Positions 35,116-46,848 of a stretch of DNA of 64,000 nt are shown here, one piece after another; within the stretch, counting starts at the first letter, position 1; each line of letters opens with the position of its first letter. The DNA is from Paraburkholderia aromaticivorans (GTDB lineage: Bacteria > Pseudomonadota > Gammaproteobacteria > Burkholderiales > Burkholderiaceae): assembly GCF_012689525.1 (NCBI RefSeq), contig NZ_CP051516.1, positions 2,604,001 through 2,668,000 of the forward strand, read 5' to 3'. The notes beneath the pieces are model-generated. The model was not told the origin of the DNA, made no database searches, and saw only the letters and a program-made list of their open reading frames with translations. The translations under genes and the position numbers were made by a program.

Positions 35116-37038
35116 TCATGACGACTTGCGCACGCGCAGATACCAGTCACACAGCAAGCGCACCTGCTTCGGCGTATAGCCCTTCGTCACCATGCGATTG
35201 ACGAAGTCTTCGTGCTTGCGTTGTTCCTCCGCCGAGCCCTTGGCGTTGAACGAGATCACCGGCAACAGCTCTTCCGTGTTCGAGAACATCTTCTTTTCGA
35301 TCACGACGCGCAGCTTCTCGTAGCTGACCCAGGCCGGGTTCTTCCCGCCATTGGCAGCACGCGCACGCAGCACGAAGTTCACGATCTCGTTGCGGAAGTC
35401 CTTCGGGTTGCTGATGCCCGCGGGTTTCTCGATCTTCTCCAGTTCGGCGTTCAGCGCCGCGCGGTCGAAACTCTCGCCGGTATCATGGTCGCGGAACTCC
35501 TGATCCTGAATCCAGAAGTCCGCGTACGTCACATAGCGATCGAAGATGTTCTGACCGTACTCGGAATATGACTCCAGATACGCGGTCTGAATTTCCTTGC
35601 CGATGAACTCCGCATAGCGCGAGGCGAGCACGTCTTTAATGAACGACAGATACTTCTGCTCGGTTTCCGGTGGGAACTGCTCGCGTTCGATCTGCTGTTC
35701 GAGCACATACATCAGGTGCACCGGATTGGCCGCGACCTCGGTCGAGTCGAAGTTGAAGACGCGCGACATGATCTTGAACGCGAAGCGGGTCGACACGCCG
35801 GTCATCCCTTCATCGACGCCCGCAAAATCGCGGTACTCCTGATACGACTTGGCCTTCGGATCGGTGTCCTTGAGATTCTCGCCGTCGTACACCTGCATCT
35901 TCGAGAACAGGCTCGAATTCTCCGGCTCCTGCAGACGCGTGAGCACCGACATCTGCGCCATCATCTTCAGCGTGCCCGGCGCGCACACCGCATTCGCCAG
36001 CGACGAATTACGCAGCAGCTTTTCGTAGATCTTAACCTCTTCACCGTAGCGCAGGCAGTAAGGCACCTTCACCACGAAGATCCGGTCGAGCAGTGCTTCG
36101 TTGTTGCGGTTGTTGCGGAACGCCTTCCATTCGGACTCGTTCGAGTGAGCCAGAATCACGCCGTCGAACGGGATCGCACCGAAGCCTTCCGTGCCCTTGA
36201 AGTTGCCTTCCTGGGTGGCGGTAAGCAGCGGGTGCAGCACCTTGATCGGCGCCTTGAACATTTCGACGAACTCGAGCAGCCCCTGGTTGGCGAGACACAA
36301 GCCACCGGAGTAGCTGTATGCGTCCGCGTCATCTTGTGCGTACTGTTCGAGTTTGCGGATGTCGACCTTACCGACCAGCGACGAAATGTCCTGATTGTTT
36401 TCGTCACCCGGCTCGGTTTTGGCTATACCGATCTGGCGAAGGATCGACGGATAGCGGCGCACCACGCGAAATTTGCGGATGTCGCCGTTGAATTCGTGCA
36501 GGCGCTTGACCGCCCACGGGCTAAGAATGCTTTTCAGGTAGCGGCGTGGAATACCGTATTGTTCTTCGAGAATCGGGCCGTCTTCCTCGTAATCGAACAG
36601 ACCGAGGGGCGACTCGTTGACGGGCGAGCCCTTGATCGAGTAGAACGGCACGCGTTCCATGAGCTGCTTGAGACGTTCCGCAATCGACGATTTACCGCCG
36701 CCGACCGGGCCCAACAGATACAGGATCTGCTTCTTTTCTTCGAGCCCCTGGGCCGAGTGGCGGAAGTAGGCGACCACCTGCTCGATCACCTCTTCCATTC
36801 CGTAGAACTCACGGAATGCGGGGTATACCTTGATGACCTTGTTCGCGAAGATGCGCGACATGCGCGGATCGTTACGAGTGTCGATCTGTTCCGGCTCCCC
36901 GATCGCCGTCAACATGCGTTCGCCAGCCGTGGCGTACGCGGCGGGATTGTCTTTGCAGAGCGCGAGATACTCCTCGAGCGAGAGCTCATCTTCTCGCGTT
37001 TTCTCGAAGCGGGTCGCGAAACTGCTGTAGATATCCAT
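35116..37038 (-). CDS. prkA: PrkA serine protein kinase (YeaG-like AAA+ protein)
   Basis: The 640-residue protein has a P-loop at GPVGGGKSS (residues 110-118) inside an AAA+ PrkA domain (residues ~20-380). The C-terminal PrkA domain carries the kinase-associated sequence (VSTRFAFKIMSRVFNFD, SDR-type helices to the end). Family members are stationary-phase or nitrogen-starvation induced proteins with kinase and AAA+ features. Length is normal for YeaG (~644). ATG 37038 is preceded by a GGAGG ribosome site. It is followed by yeaH and spoVR on the same strand, the classic three-gene set. Confidence 0.96.
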   Translation of the reverse strand: MDIYSSFATRFEKTREDELSLEEYLALCKDNPAAYATAGERMLTAIGEPEQIDTRNDPRMSRIFANKVIKVYPAFREFYGMEEVIEQVVAYFRHSAQGLEEKKQILYLLGPVGGGKSSIAERLKQLMERVPFYSIKGSPVNESPLGLFDYEEDGPILEEQYGIPRRYLKSILSPWAVKRLHEFNGDIRKFRVVRRYPSILRQIGIAKTEPGDENNQDISSLVGKVDIRKLEQYAQDDADAYSYSGGLCLANQGLLEFVEMFKAPIKVLHPLLTATQEGNFKGTEGFGAIPFDGVILAHSNESEWKAFRNNRNNEALLDRIFVVKVPYCLRYGEEVKIYEKLLRNSSLANAVCAPGTLKMMAQMSVLTRLQEPENSSLFSKMQVYDGENLKDTDPKAKSYQEYRDFAGVDEGMTGVSTRFAFKIMSRVFNFDSTEVAANPVHLMYVLEQQIEREQFPPETEQKYLSFIKDVLASRYAEFIGKEIQTAYLESYSEYGQNIFDRYVTYADFWIQDQEFRDHDTGESFDRAALNAELEKIEKPAGISNPKDFRNEIVNFVLRARAANGGKNPAWVSYEKLRVVIEKKMFSNTEELLPVISFNAKGSAEEQRKHEDFVNRMVTKGYTPKQVRLLCDWYLRVRKSS

Positions 37039-37844
37039 GCTACCTCCTCGCCGAAGTCTAGATCGATGTCGTGCGCGGCGCGCTATTCAGAAACGACATC
37101 GCTCGAATTCATCCTAAACCCTTTTAAATTTTTTTTCACGAACTACGTTGCGAAAATCGCGCCGTATTCGCCTCCCAACAATCCTCACTTGGTAACAAAA
37201 TTTCGACCGCCTACAATCTTGCACGCATATCGCCGCGATTGCGGTGATACGTCGCCACCCTACTACTGCTGCCTTGCCGCCTCATCAGCACTCTACTGCA
37301 GTGCTGCTCGATGCTCCTCCAGATGTCCCGCAATACTCTCTTGCGCCAGCCGTTACGTTCATCGAACGATCCCACTGCTGTATCAGACGGCATGTCTGCA
37401 CACGCACACTTTGTTGCTAAAAGCGCGGACGTCTGCACGCTTTCTGTGTCCCGTTACTTTTTCCTCAACGCGCGACACGAGCGTTCGGTCTACACCGACA
37501 CATGCCTGTTACATGTTCATGCGCGCTTCATGCGCCGTCTCACGCTTAAGCAAAGTCCGTGCAGCTTCATGCGGTTCGTCAACTCATGAACGGTTTTGTT
37601 CCGCGTCATTTACATGGCGTGTCATGACTCGCCTACGAGAGGTGCGCGCATTAACCGCGTCGAGAGCATGGTTAGCCGCATGTATAACTGGATGACGACA
37701 ACGCCATGCATCGCTTCAATAGGCGTATACGGCAGAGCCGCCGTCGCAGATGCGAAGAATGTAAAACGGCCACCCGCAGGCAGCCGTTTGAATGAAGCTT
37801 CGTAATGCGTTGTTACAAGCACGCTGTTACAAGCGCGCGGCTTC
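37039..37844. other. Long non-coding stretch upstream of prkA
   Basis: About 800 bp with visibly lower GC than the flanks, including the A/T-rich run 37118-37140 (TTTTAAATTTTTTTTCACG), possibly a promoter UP element for prkA. Short frames in it lack ribosome sites, family motifs and the codon use of this genome. Nothing else was recognised apart from a terminator hairpin near 37776. No sigma-54 -24/-12 element could be identified by eye. Confidence 0.55.
37764..37789 (-). terminator. Hairpin terminator after the hydratase gene
   Basis: AAACGGC (37764-37770) and GCCGTTT (37783-37789) form a 7-bp stem. On the minus strand it is followed by TTTAC. It lies 55 bp beyond the stop of the hydratase gene. 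Confidence 0.6.
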
Positions 37845-38606
37845 TCAGGTCAGTTCAATCTCCACTTCGCCAAGGCCGTCGATGTGGCCGCGCACGATGC
37901 CCGCTTTGTCCAGCCTGTGTGCGCCGACGTACGAACCAGTGGTGATAGTCCACTCGGGCTCGATCGTAATGCCCATGGCGGCGCAATGGTTGACGAACCA
38001 CACCAGCAGTTCGCGCGGGTCGCCGGCCGGATTGCCGGTGGCTTCCGGTAGGAGCGAAGCGCCGTCGAAGCTCAGCTCCAGTTCAGGCGACACGAAGTCG
38101 AAGCCGCGCGCGAGACCGGCATAAGCGACCGGATGGCCCGTGATCAACGCGCCGTTGTTCTGGGCGTCGGCCAGTTGCGCGAGCGGCGCGACATTCGGCC
38201 ACTCGGTGAAGCGGCTATCGACGATCTCGATGGCCGGCAAGACGACGCCGACCTTCGAGAGCACCTCGTCGCGCGCATAGGCCCGGCCGCGCGGTTCGAT
38301 CGCCTCGGCGAAGCGGAAGGCGATCTCCAGCTCGACCAGCACCCGGAAGAAGCCGTCATGCGCGACGCGCGCCGGCGATCGCAGCACCAGCGAGGCCGGA
38401 ATCGGCGCACCCGCGGCGGCGGCGCCCGGCGCTTTGGCGCCGATCTTCCAGGCGCCGGTCGAGTCACCGAGACCCGCAATGACCGCCTGCTGGATCGCGT
38501 ACGCGGTTGCGGCATCGGGCGGCAGGCTGTCGGGTGCGGGCGCATCGATCGGGCGATGCTGCCGGCGTGCTTCGACGAGGCGGTTCGCGAGGTCGTATGG
38601 CGTCAT
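37845..38606 (-). CDS. 2-keto-4-pentenoate hydratase-family protein
   Basis: The 253-residue protein shows the hydratase pattern: DAATAYAIQQAV and GAWKIGAKAPGA early, FRVLVELEIAFRFAEAI in the middle with metal-binding acidic residues, PAIEIVDSRF, and ATGNPAGDPRELLVWFVNHCA near the end. These enzymes hydrate 2-oxopent-4-enoate in meta-cleavage pathways; decarboxylases of the same fold are close relatives. ATG 38606 follows AAGGA. No other meta-cleavage gene is adjacent, so the substrate is open. Confidence 0.85.
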   Translation of the reverse strand: MTPYDLANRLVEARRQHRPIDAPAPDSLPPDAATAYAIQQAVIAGLGDSTGAWKIGAKAPGAAAAGAPIPASLVLRSPARVAHDGFFRVLVELEIAFRFAEAIEPRGRAYARDEVLSKVGVVLPAIEIVDSRFTEWPNVAPLAQLADAQNNGALITGHPVAYAGLARGFDFVSPELELSFDGASLLPEATGNPAGDPRELLVWFVNHCAAMGITIEPEWTITTGSYVGAHRLDKAGIVRGHIDGLGEVEIELT

Positions 38607-38871
38607 GTCGGTCCTTTGTGGCTGGCGCATTGAGCGGTTGGTTGTAGCGTGCTGGTGGGTGGTGGCCATGCGTCGGGCCATGCGTTGGGCCATGCATTGC
38701 GGCGGTCGAAGGCGGCGGAACCAGGCTCGCGGGCTAACGGGCCGTGCGCGCTTGCCGCACCATGCCGGGTAGCGTTCCCCAAGGGGAGTTACATCAGTGC
38801 GTCCGTCAATGTACCGGATCATGACACTCGCCAGGGTGCCGACTGATGTCGCAAACGTTACTTAATGCGCA

Positions 38872-38916
38872 CACCAAAAAAAAAGACCGCGAATGCGTGC
38901 GCAATCGCGGTCTTTT
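38872..38916 (-). terminator. Strong intrinsic terminator after the second chemoreceptor gene
   Basis: AAAAGACCGCGA (38881-38892) and TCGCGGTCTTTT (38905-38916) form a perfect 12-bp stem, followed on the minus strand by nine or more T residues. It lies 89 bp past the stop of the gene ending at 39005. Confidence 0.9.
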
Positions 38917-39004
38917 GAAGCGAGGCGGTCATCCTTTTCCGGCGTCTACCCATCTAATGGGATTAGCTGCGGCGCCGGGAATGAATGTTGCAACTGACTG
39001 CCGC

Positions 39005-40780
39005 TTAGAACGTTTCCCAATCCTGATCGTTGCCCGCACTGGCGGTCACTGTCGCTTTAGCAGGCGCGCGTGCCGGTGCGGCAACGGACTGTGCCGTCCC
39101 GGCCGGCGCCTTCGTCGCAACTGCGGCGTGCGGCGCGGGTTGCGCAGCACGAGCGTGCGAGACCTTGCGTGCGACCACCGAACGCAGCGGCGTGGATGTG
39201 CGCTTCGGCGGCGCACTCACGGGCGCCTTGTAACCGCTTTCTTCGAGTTGGAACACGGCCACCGCGGTGCGCAGTTTGCCGGCCTGGTCTTCGAGCGACG
39301 ACGCTGCGGCCGCCGCTTCTTCGACCAGCGCGGCGTTTTGCTGCGTGACTTCGTCCATTTGCGTGACGGCGCGCGCCACCTGATCGATGCCGCTGCTCTG
39401 CTCTTCCGACGCCGCGGCGATTTCGCCCATGATGTCAGTCACGCGCTGCACCGCGCCGATGATTTCGGTCATGGTGCGGCCGGCTTCGTCGACCAGGGCG
39501 GAGCCCGACTGCACGCGCTCCACCGAGGTGTCGATCAGTTCCTTGATTTCCTTCGCCGCCGCCGACGAGCGCTGCGCGAGGCTGCGCACTTCACCGGCCA
39601 CGACCGCGAAACCGCGCCCTTCTTCGCCGGCCCGCGCCGCTTCCACAGCCGCATTCAAGGCGAGGATGTTGGTCTGGAACGCAATCCCTTCGATGATCGA
39701 AATAATGTCGGCGATCTTGGCCGAGCTTTGATTGATGTCGCCCATCGTGCCGACCACCAGGCCGACCACCGCGCTGCCCTTGTTGGCGATCTCCGACGCA
39801 TTGGCCGCCAGCGAACTCGCCTGGCGGGCGTTGTCGGCGTTCTGCTTGACCGTGCCGGTCAGCTCTTCCATGCTCGACGCGGTTTCCTGCAGCGCCGACG
39901 CCTGCTCTTCGGTACGCGAGGACAGGTCGATATTGCCGGCCGCGATCTGGCGCGTGGCCGTGGCAATCGATTCACTGCCGCTGCGCACGGTACGCACCGT
40001 TTCGGTGAGACTGCGCTGCATTTTGGCGATGCCTTCGAGCAACTGCCCCATTTCATCGCGCGAGGTCACGACGACCGGGCGGCGCAGATCGCCCGCTGCA
40101 ATCGCGTCGAAATGGCCGAGGGCGGCATCGAGCGGCCGGGCGATGGCGCGGCTCAGCGTCAGGTACGAGATCACCGCCGCCAGCACGCCGATCAGCAGAG
40201 CGCCCGCGCTGACCATGCGGAACAAGTCGAAGCTGCTTTGCGCGGAGTCGTAGCCCTCTGTCGCCGAGGTGAACTGGTATTTGCGCAGCGCGTCGTCGGA
40301 ATTGGCGAGGTCGTTGTAGGCGGCTTGCAGACGTTTGGCGCCGTCGACCAGCTTGGGCGGCTCGTTCGCGGTCACGATCGCCCCGAAGGCGTCCATCTGC
40401 TGATGCAGCGCGTCACGCTTGGAGAGGACGTCCTGCGCGAGGCGGTCTTCATCCGCGGCGCGCGGCAAGTCCATGTATTTTTTCCACCACGTGTCGGACG
40501 TGGCGCGCATGCTGCGCGCGCGCTCGAGCGTCGGCACCGCTTCCGGCGTGCCGATCATGAACGCCGCGCGGTCGAGCGCCAGCCGCTCGCGCGCGGCAAA
40601 AAGCTCGGCGTTGCCGATATCGACCGCGCCCGGCATGGCGTTGGTGAACGTATCCTTATAGGCGTCATTCGAACGGCTCATGCCGAACAAACCGAATACG
40701 CCGATGGCGACGAGCAGCGCGGCGAGAAAAGCCATCGTGAGGCCTATCCGCGCCTTGATCGTAATGCCTTTGTTCAACAT
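39005..40780 (-). CDS. Methyl-accepting chemotaxis protein with WETF tail
   Basis: The ~591-residue receptor starts [33 protein letters not shown] (TM1), has a periplasmic helical sensor of ~160 residues, TM2 at [23 protein letters not shown], and the signalling tip [38 protein letters not shown] Pro/Ala-rich flexible linker leads to the C-terminal DWETF, matching the NWETF-type CheR/CheB docking pentapeptide. This receptor therefore likely recruits adaptation enzymes, unlike the other receptor of this window. ATG 40780 is preceded by CAGGAAC. Ligand unknown. Confidence 0.94.
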   Translation of the reverse strand: MLNKGITIKARIGLTMAFLAALLVAIGVFGLFGMSRSNDAYKDTFTNAMPGAVDIGNAELFAARERLALDRAAFMIGTPEAVPTLERARSMRATSDTWWKKYMDLPRAADEDRLAQDVLSKRDALHQQMDAFGAIVTANEPPKLVDGAKRLQAAYNDLANSDDALRKYQFTSATEGYDSAQSSFDLFRMVSAGALLIGVLAAVISYLTLSRAIARPLDAALGHFDAIAAGDLRRPVVVTSRDEMGQLLEGIAKMQRSLTETVRTVRSGSESIATATRQIAAGNIDLSSRTEEQASALQETASSMEELTGTVKQNADNARQASSLAANASEIANKGSAVVGLVVGTMGDINQSSAKIADIISIIEGIAFQTNILALNAAVEAARAGEEGRGFAVVAGEVRSLAQRSSAAAKEIKELIDTSVERVQSGSALVDEAGRTMTEIIGAVQRVTDIMGEIAAASEEQSSGIDQVARAVTQMDEVTQQNAALVEEAAAAASSLEDQAGKLRTAVAVFQLEESGYKAPVSAPPKRTSTPLRSVVARKVSHARAAQPAPHAAVATKAPAGTAQSVAAPARAPAKATVTASAGNDQDWETF

Positions 40781-41371
40781 GCTTGTTCCTGTGCTTAACA
40801 AAATGAGAGGCTGCGTACGCAGCGCGGTTTGGCGTGTGGCGTCTGCGTAGTGGCGCTTTTCTGATGCCGCTCTCTAATAGTCCTGTTTACGGCATGGCGA
40901 CCGCGTACTTGAAGGATTTATATGGTAGGAGGAAAGATGCCGTAAGCAGCTGGAATAAATTACAAGAGGCTGACAGACTGCGGATTGGCACGCCGCTGAT
41001 GTAGAACGGGAGCGCCGGTGGCTAAGGGCCGGGAGTGAGAGACGGCACGCCGTTGCGGCGGCTGGCAGTGTGCTGACGGCGTTGCGCCGCAGGTCCTGGA
41101 TGCCGCGACGATAGCGAGCACCGCAAGGCTGAATCCGATCGACCCGCGCTCCTGGTGCGACGAGGGCAAGCGCCGAAATGCTGTTCAGCGCCAGGACATG
41201 CGCGCTATTCCAGCGCCGCACCCGACAGCGCCTGCGCGGTCGGCCGAACTGTTCAGCAACCCGCTGCGGGTGAAAATCGAAGACTACGTGTTGCGCCAAA
41301 GGAATCGCCTCGCGCGAGCGACCGCTCCGCTAGCCACAAATGCGCGTTTGAAATCCGCGCATCGTATCCAG
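40781..41371. other. Intergenic region between chemoreceptor and rbsR
   Basis: About 590 bp with the chemoreceptor promoter on the left and the end of the rbs operon on the right. A minus-strand open frame spans much of it, but its translation is Arg/Ser/Ala-rich without motifs or a ribosome site, so it was not called. rbsK or rbsD, which might be expected here, are absent. Confidence 0.5.
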
Positions 41372-42412
41372 TCACGCCGCCAGATCGCGCTTGGCCGCGC
41401 CGGCCCATGTCGCGGTGGACTCGCGCACGATCAGCCGCGGCGACACCACACGCCGGCGACCCGGCGCGCGCGGCGTGCCAGACGTGGTCCCGGCAATCCG
41501 CTCGATCAGCGTCTGCGCGGCCATATCGCCAAGCGCGCGCACCGATTGCCCGACGGTCGAGAGCGCCGGATAGGTGAAACGCCCCAACTCGATATCGTCG
41601 AACCCGATGATCGAGCAATCGTGCGGCACGCTGATATTGCGTTCCGCCGCGGCACGCAGCGCACCGATGCCCATCATGTCGTTGCCGGCAAAAATCGCCG
41701 ATGGCCTGACCGTGTCGAACAGCTGCGCGGCGGCACGGTGGCCGCCGGTGCCCGAAAAATCGCTTTCCACGATCGCATCGGGCGGAATCTCGATGCCGCG
41801 CTCCGTCATCGCGCGGATAAAGCCGTGCACGCGCATCGCGCTGACCGCCGTCTGAACCGGCCCGGTGATGCAGCCGATCCGTACATGCCCCAGTTCGAGC
41901 AGATGCCGGGTCGCCAGATACCCGCCCTTCTCGTGGTCGATCTGCACCAGATCCGCGTTCAGCCCTTCGATGTTGCGATCCAGAATGACCAGCGGCTCGT
42001 GCGAGTCGGCGAGCGTCTGCGCCAGCACGGCGTCGTCGCCGGCCGAAGCGACGATCAGGCCGTCGATGCGCTTTTCCTGCAGCACGCGCAGATAGTTACG
42101 CTGCTTGGCCGGATCGTCGTCGGAATTGCAGAAGAACACGCAGTAGCCGTTGCGCGAACAACCGTCCTCGATGCCGCGCGCCAGTTCCGCGAAATACGGA
42201 TTCGTGGAGTTGGGCACGACCAGCCCGATGGTCGCCGTCGACCGCGCCTTCAGCGAGCGGGCCACCGCCGACGGAACATAGTGGAGCTGACGGATCGCGT
42301 GTTCGACCTTCGCGCGCACGTCCGCCGACACCGGCCGCGAGTTGTTCACCACGTGCGATACCGTCGTGAACGACACGCCTGCCGCAGCCGCTACATCCTT
42401 GATCGTCGCCAT
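41372..42412 (-). CDS. rbsR: LacI-family ribose operon repressor
   Basis: The 346-residue protein has an N-terminal helix-turn-helix ATIKDVAAAAGVSFTTVSHVVNNSRPVS, the hinge LHYVPSAVARSLKARSTATIGLVVPNSTNPYFAELARGI, and a sugar-binding core with RRVVSPRLIVRES at the end. Position after rbsB-rbsA-rbsC on the same strand and overall similarity point to RbsR. Its likely operator is the CGCAAACGTTTGCG palindrome before rbsB. D-ribose as inducer is inferred. Confidence 0.92.
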   Translation of the reverse strand: MATIKDVAAAAGVSFTTVSHVVNNSRPVSADVRAKVEHAIRQLHYVPSAVARSLKARSTATIGLVVPNSTNPYFAELARGIEDGCSRNGYCVFFCNSDDDPAKQRNYLRVLQEKRIDGLIVASAGDDAVLAQTLADSHEPLVILDRNIEGLNADLVQIDHEKGGYLATRHLLELGHVRIGCITGPVQTAVSAMRVHGFIRAMTERGIEIPPDAIVESDFSGTGGHRAAAQLFDTVRPSAIFAGNDMMGIGALRAAAERNISVPHDCSIIGFDDIELGRFTYPALSTVGQSVRALGDMAAQTLIERIAGTTSGTPRAPGRRRVVSPRLIVRESTATWAGAAKRDLAA

Positions 42413-42580
42413 AACCTGTTGCTCTCCTGCCTGTTTTACCCGCCGGCCGCGCCACCTGGCGACCCACCGGACGTCTTCATCGAAGACAGATCAAACCCAT
42501 GAATTCTTACGCTTTACCGCTCATGACGCTGTGACTGCCTGGGTTGCGTTACTCTGCCGGCTTGCGGTGCCCATCACCGG

Positions 42581-43632
42581 TCAGGCCCGCTTGCGGCGGC
42601 TGCGATACGTATCCAGCACCACCGCCACCACGATCACCGCGCCGGTGATCATGCGCTTGGTCGGCTCGTTCGCGCCGATCTGCGCGAGGCCAGCCGCCAG
42701 CACGGAAATGATCAACACGCCGAAAAAAGTGCTGATCACCGAGCCGCGCCCGCCCATCAGGCTCGTGCCGCCGATCACCACGGCCGCGATCACCTGCAGT
42801 TCCACGCCCTGGCCCGCGTTCGGATCGGCCGCTTCCAGACGCGAAATCTGGAACAGCGCGGCCAGCCCCGAGAGCGCGCCCATCAGCGCGAACACGATGA
42901 CCTTGTACGGCCGCGGATTGACGCCCGCGAGCCGCACGGCTTCCTCGTTGGTGCCGATGCCGACCAGATAGCGGCCGAACACCGTGCGCGTGAGCACCAG
43001 TTGCGCGATGACCATCACCGCCACCGCGATCAGGAACGCCGGCGAGATGCCGAGCGCGATCGGGTTCGACAGGAAGTCGAACGCGTCGCCGATGTAGGCG
43101 GTGCGCGAATTCGTCATCTGGTACGCCAGGCCGCGTGCCGCTTCCAGCACACCGAGCGAGACGATGAATGACGGAATCCGCCAGCCCACCGTCACCGCGC
43201 CGGTGACGGTGCCGGTCAGCGCCGCCGCGGCGACGCCGAGCACCGCCGACGGCAACGGCCCCCAGCCCCACTTCAGCGCGGCCACGCTCACCACCGACGC
43301 GCCCAGCGCCAGCACCGATCCCACCGAGAGATCGATTCCGGCGATGATCAGCACGAAGGTCATCCCCACCGACATCACGACCAGATCGGGAATCTGGTTG
43401 GCGATCGTACTGAACGTGTCGTAGGTCAGAAAGTGCGAACTCAGCAGCGAGAACAGCACGATCATCCCCAGCAACGCGCCGGCGAGCCCCAGGTAATTCG
43501 AAAAACCGAGCCGCGTGCCGGCCGGTTTGCCGCTCGCGAGCGGCGCCGACGGATCGGCCGGCGGCGCGACGGTGCCCGTGCCGCTCGCCGTACCCGGCTT
43601 GTCGCCCGATGCTTCACGCAACGGTTGATCGT

Positions 43633-43636
<4 letters not shown>
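42581..43636 (-). CDS. rbsC: Ribose ABC transporter permease
   Basis: The 351-residue membrane protein starts with a ~45-residue Gly/Ala/Pro-rich leader and then about ten hydrophobic segments. Family stretches are FSTIANQIPDLVVMSVGMTFVLIIAGIDLSVGSVLAL and GTNEEAVRLAGVNPRPYKVIVFALMGALSGLAAL (the EAA-like loop). It partners with RbsA and RbsB. ATG 43636 overlaps the rbsA stop by four bases (ATGA). Confidence 0.95.
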
Positions 43637-45231
<1,595 letters not shown>

Positions 45232-45533
45232 CGCAATCCTGGTTCCGGGGCGGTAGCTGCGGCCTCACGCGATTCGCTCGAATGAAGCCGCAGCCCTCAC
45301 GCCCCGTGTCATGCCGGCCCAATGCGCGGAATGCGCGGGCGCTAAAAAGCCACGCACCCTCCCGTCGCGCGGCACCGTCATGACGCTTACCTCTGGAATT
45401 AACGGCGGCGCGGCAGTTTTCTTGAGCGTTTGTTGAATAGACGCGGGTTTGCGAGCGCAGATCACGCATGGAACATGACGCGGCGCCGGCAAACCCGCGT
45501 ACCCGACCTACCCCGGCACTGACCGGGCGATGC
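45232..45533. other. rbsB-rbsA intercistronic region
   Basis: About 300 bp with no gene. It contains the hairpin at 45256-45294 and otherwise no recognisable element. Such spacing is common where rbsB is expressed more strongly than the transporter core. Confidence 0.5.
45256..45294 (-). other. Nested hairpin between rbsB and rbsA
   Basis: GCTGCGGC (45256-45263) pairs with GCCGCAGC (45287-45294), and inside it ATTCG-CT-CGAAT (45272-45283) forms a second stem. There is no T tract. It is a candidate mRNA stabiliser or partial terminator that would raise RbsB over RbsA/RbsC. Confidence 0.5.
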
Positions 45534-46496
45534 CTACTTCGTGACCAGATCGCACGGCGTTTCCACCACGCCGGACAGATCCGCCTGCTTCTTGTGCTCG
45601 CTGAGCGCCTTCAGCGCGGTGTCGATACCGAACACGGCCTGCTTGGCGGCGTACTGATCCGCGGTGGCGAGCACGCGGCCGTCCTTGAGCATCGGCTTGA
45701 TCGCGTTGATGTTGTCGTAGCCGACCACCAGCACCTTGCCTTGCCTGCCCGACGCGCGCACGGCCGAGACCGCGCCGATCGCCATGTTGTCGTTGCCGGC
45801 GAGGAGGGCCTTCAAATTCGGGTATTCGTTGAGCATGGCCGACGCCACCGCGTTGCCCTTGTCGATTTCCCATTCACCCGACTGCACCGAGACGACCTTG
45901 GCGCCGACCTTCTGCATCGCATCCTTGAAACCGGCGGTGCGCTGCTGCGCGTTGGTGGTGGTCGATACGCCTTCGATGATGCCGACCTCGTCGCCCGCCT
46001 TGAGCTTCTTGGCCAGGTAATCGCCGACCTTCTGCGCGCCCTTGCGGTTATCCGGGCCGACGAACGGCACGTTCAGGTCTTTCGACTTGAGCACATCCGG
46101 GTCGAGCCGGTTGTCGATGTTCACGACGATGATGCCCGCGTCCACCGCTTTCTTGACGACCGGCACCAGCGCCTTCGAGTCGGCCGGCGCCAGCACGATC
46201 GCGTCGACCTTCGAGACGATCATCTGCTCGACGATGCGGATCTGGTTCGCCGTATCGGTCTCGTCCTTGATGCCGTTGGTGATCAGGTCGAATTGCGACG
46301 GATTGTGCTTCTGATAGTCCTTCGCGCCGGTCTCCATGGTCAGGAAGAACTCGTTGGCGAGCGACTTCATCACCAGCGCGACCTTCGGCTTATGAGCGGG
46401 CGTGCTCTGCGCGTACGCGGAGGAAAACGGCAAGGCGGCGGTAGCGGTGGCGAGGACGGCGGCCGTCAGGATGCGGCGGCGAATGCGTTGGTTCAT
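45534..46496 (-). CDS. rbsB: Ribose ABC transporter periplasmic-binding protein
   Basis: The 320-residue protein has an N-terminal signal peptide (RRRILTAAVLATATAALPFSSAYA, cleavage after AYA). The mature domain starts KPKVALVMKSLANEFFLTMETGAKDYQ and contains DAIVLAPADSKALVPVVKKAVDAGI and FVGPDNRKGAQKVGDYLAKK, all typical of ribose-type binding proteins. It is the first gene of the operon, 53 bp downstream of the palindromic operator. Confidence 0.94.
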   Translation of the reverse strand: MNQRIRRRILTAAVLATATAALPFSSAYAQSTPAHKPKVALVMKSLANEFFLTMETGAKDYQKHNPSQFDLITNGIKDETDTANQIRIVEQMIVSKVDAIVLAPADSKALVPVVKKAVDAGIIVVNIDNRLDPDVLKSKDLNVPFVGPDNRKGAQKVGDYLAKKLKAGDEVGIIEGVSTTTNAQQRTAGFKDAMQKVGAKVVSVQSGEWEIDKGNAVASAMLNEYPNLKALLAGNDNMAIGAVSAVRASGRQGKVLVVGYDNINAIKPMLKDGRVLATADQYAAKQAVFGIDTALKALSEHKKQADLSGVVETPCDLVTK

Positions 46497-46848
46497 GCCT
46501 ATCTCCAGGGTCTGTCAGGCTCGCGATGGAGCCTTATTTAAATTAGTGCGCAAACGTTTGCGAGGGCCATTCTCAGCGCAGTCTATTCTGATTGTCAACG
46601 ATGCGCGGTGTTGCAGTGCATCGGCATGCGGTACGCACGGTGATGCACTGCGCCCGGTCGAATCGAAGCGGCGCGCCGCTTCAGCGCGCCGGCAGGCGGC
46701 GTGTGGCAAAGGGTTCCTCGCTTGGTCCGTGCGTGGCAGATTGACCGCCGGCTGCAAGATCGCAGGCCGACGGGCCGCCTATGCTGGACTTTTATTGCGT
46801 GCGGTGCAAGCGGGGAGCGGCGCCGACGAACGCCACCCTGCCCGCCCA
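46497..46848. other. Intergenic region between corA and rbsB
   Basis: About 350 bp holding the rbs promoter and operator near 46549-46562 at the left, then the end of corA at the right. No further element or gene was recognised; no clear corA terminator was found. Confidence 0.5.
46549..46562. promoter_or_regulatory. Palindromic LacI-type operator before rbsB
   Basis: CGCAAACGTTTGCG is a perfect 14-bp palindrome with the central CG and flanking AAA/TTT typical of LacI/GalR-family (RbsR) operators. It is 53-66 bp upstream of the rbsB start codon, so it probably overlaps or follows the promoter. RbsR is the likely ligand-responsive repressor; this is inferred from position and sequence. Confidence 0.82.

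Noticed and set aside
37211..37822. Several short frames upstream of prkA (for example 37596-37805 plus)
   Set aside because: They overlap each other on both strands, lack ribosome sites and show no sequence resemblance to a known family.
40874..41299. Minus-strand frame of 141 codons between the chemoreceptor and rbsR
   Set aside because: No ribosome site, no motifs and Arg/Ser/Ala-rich composition; treated as non-coding.
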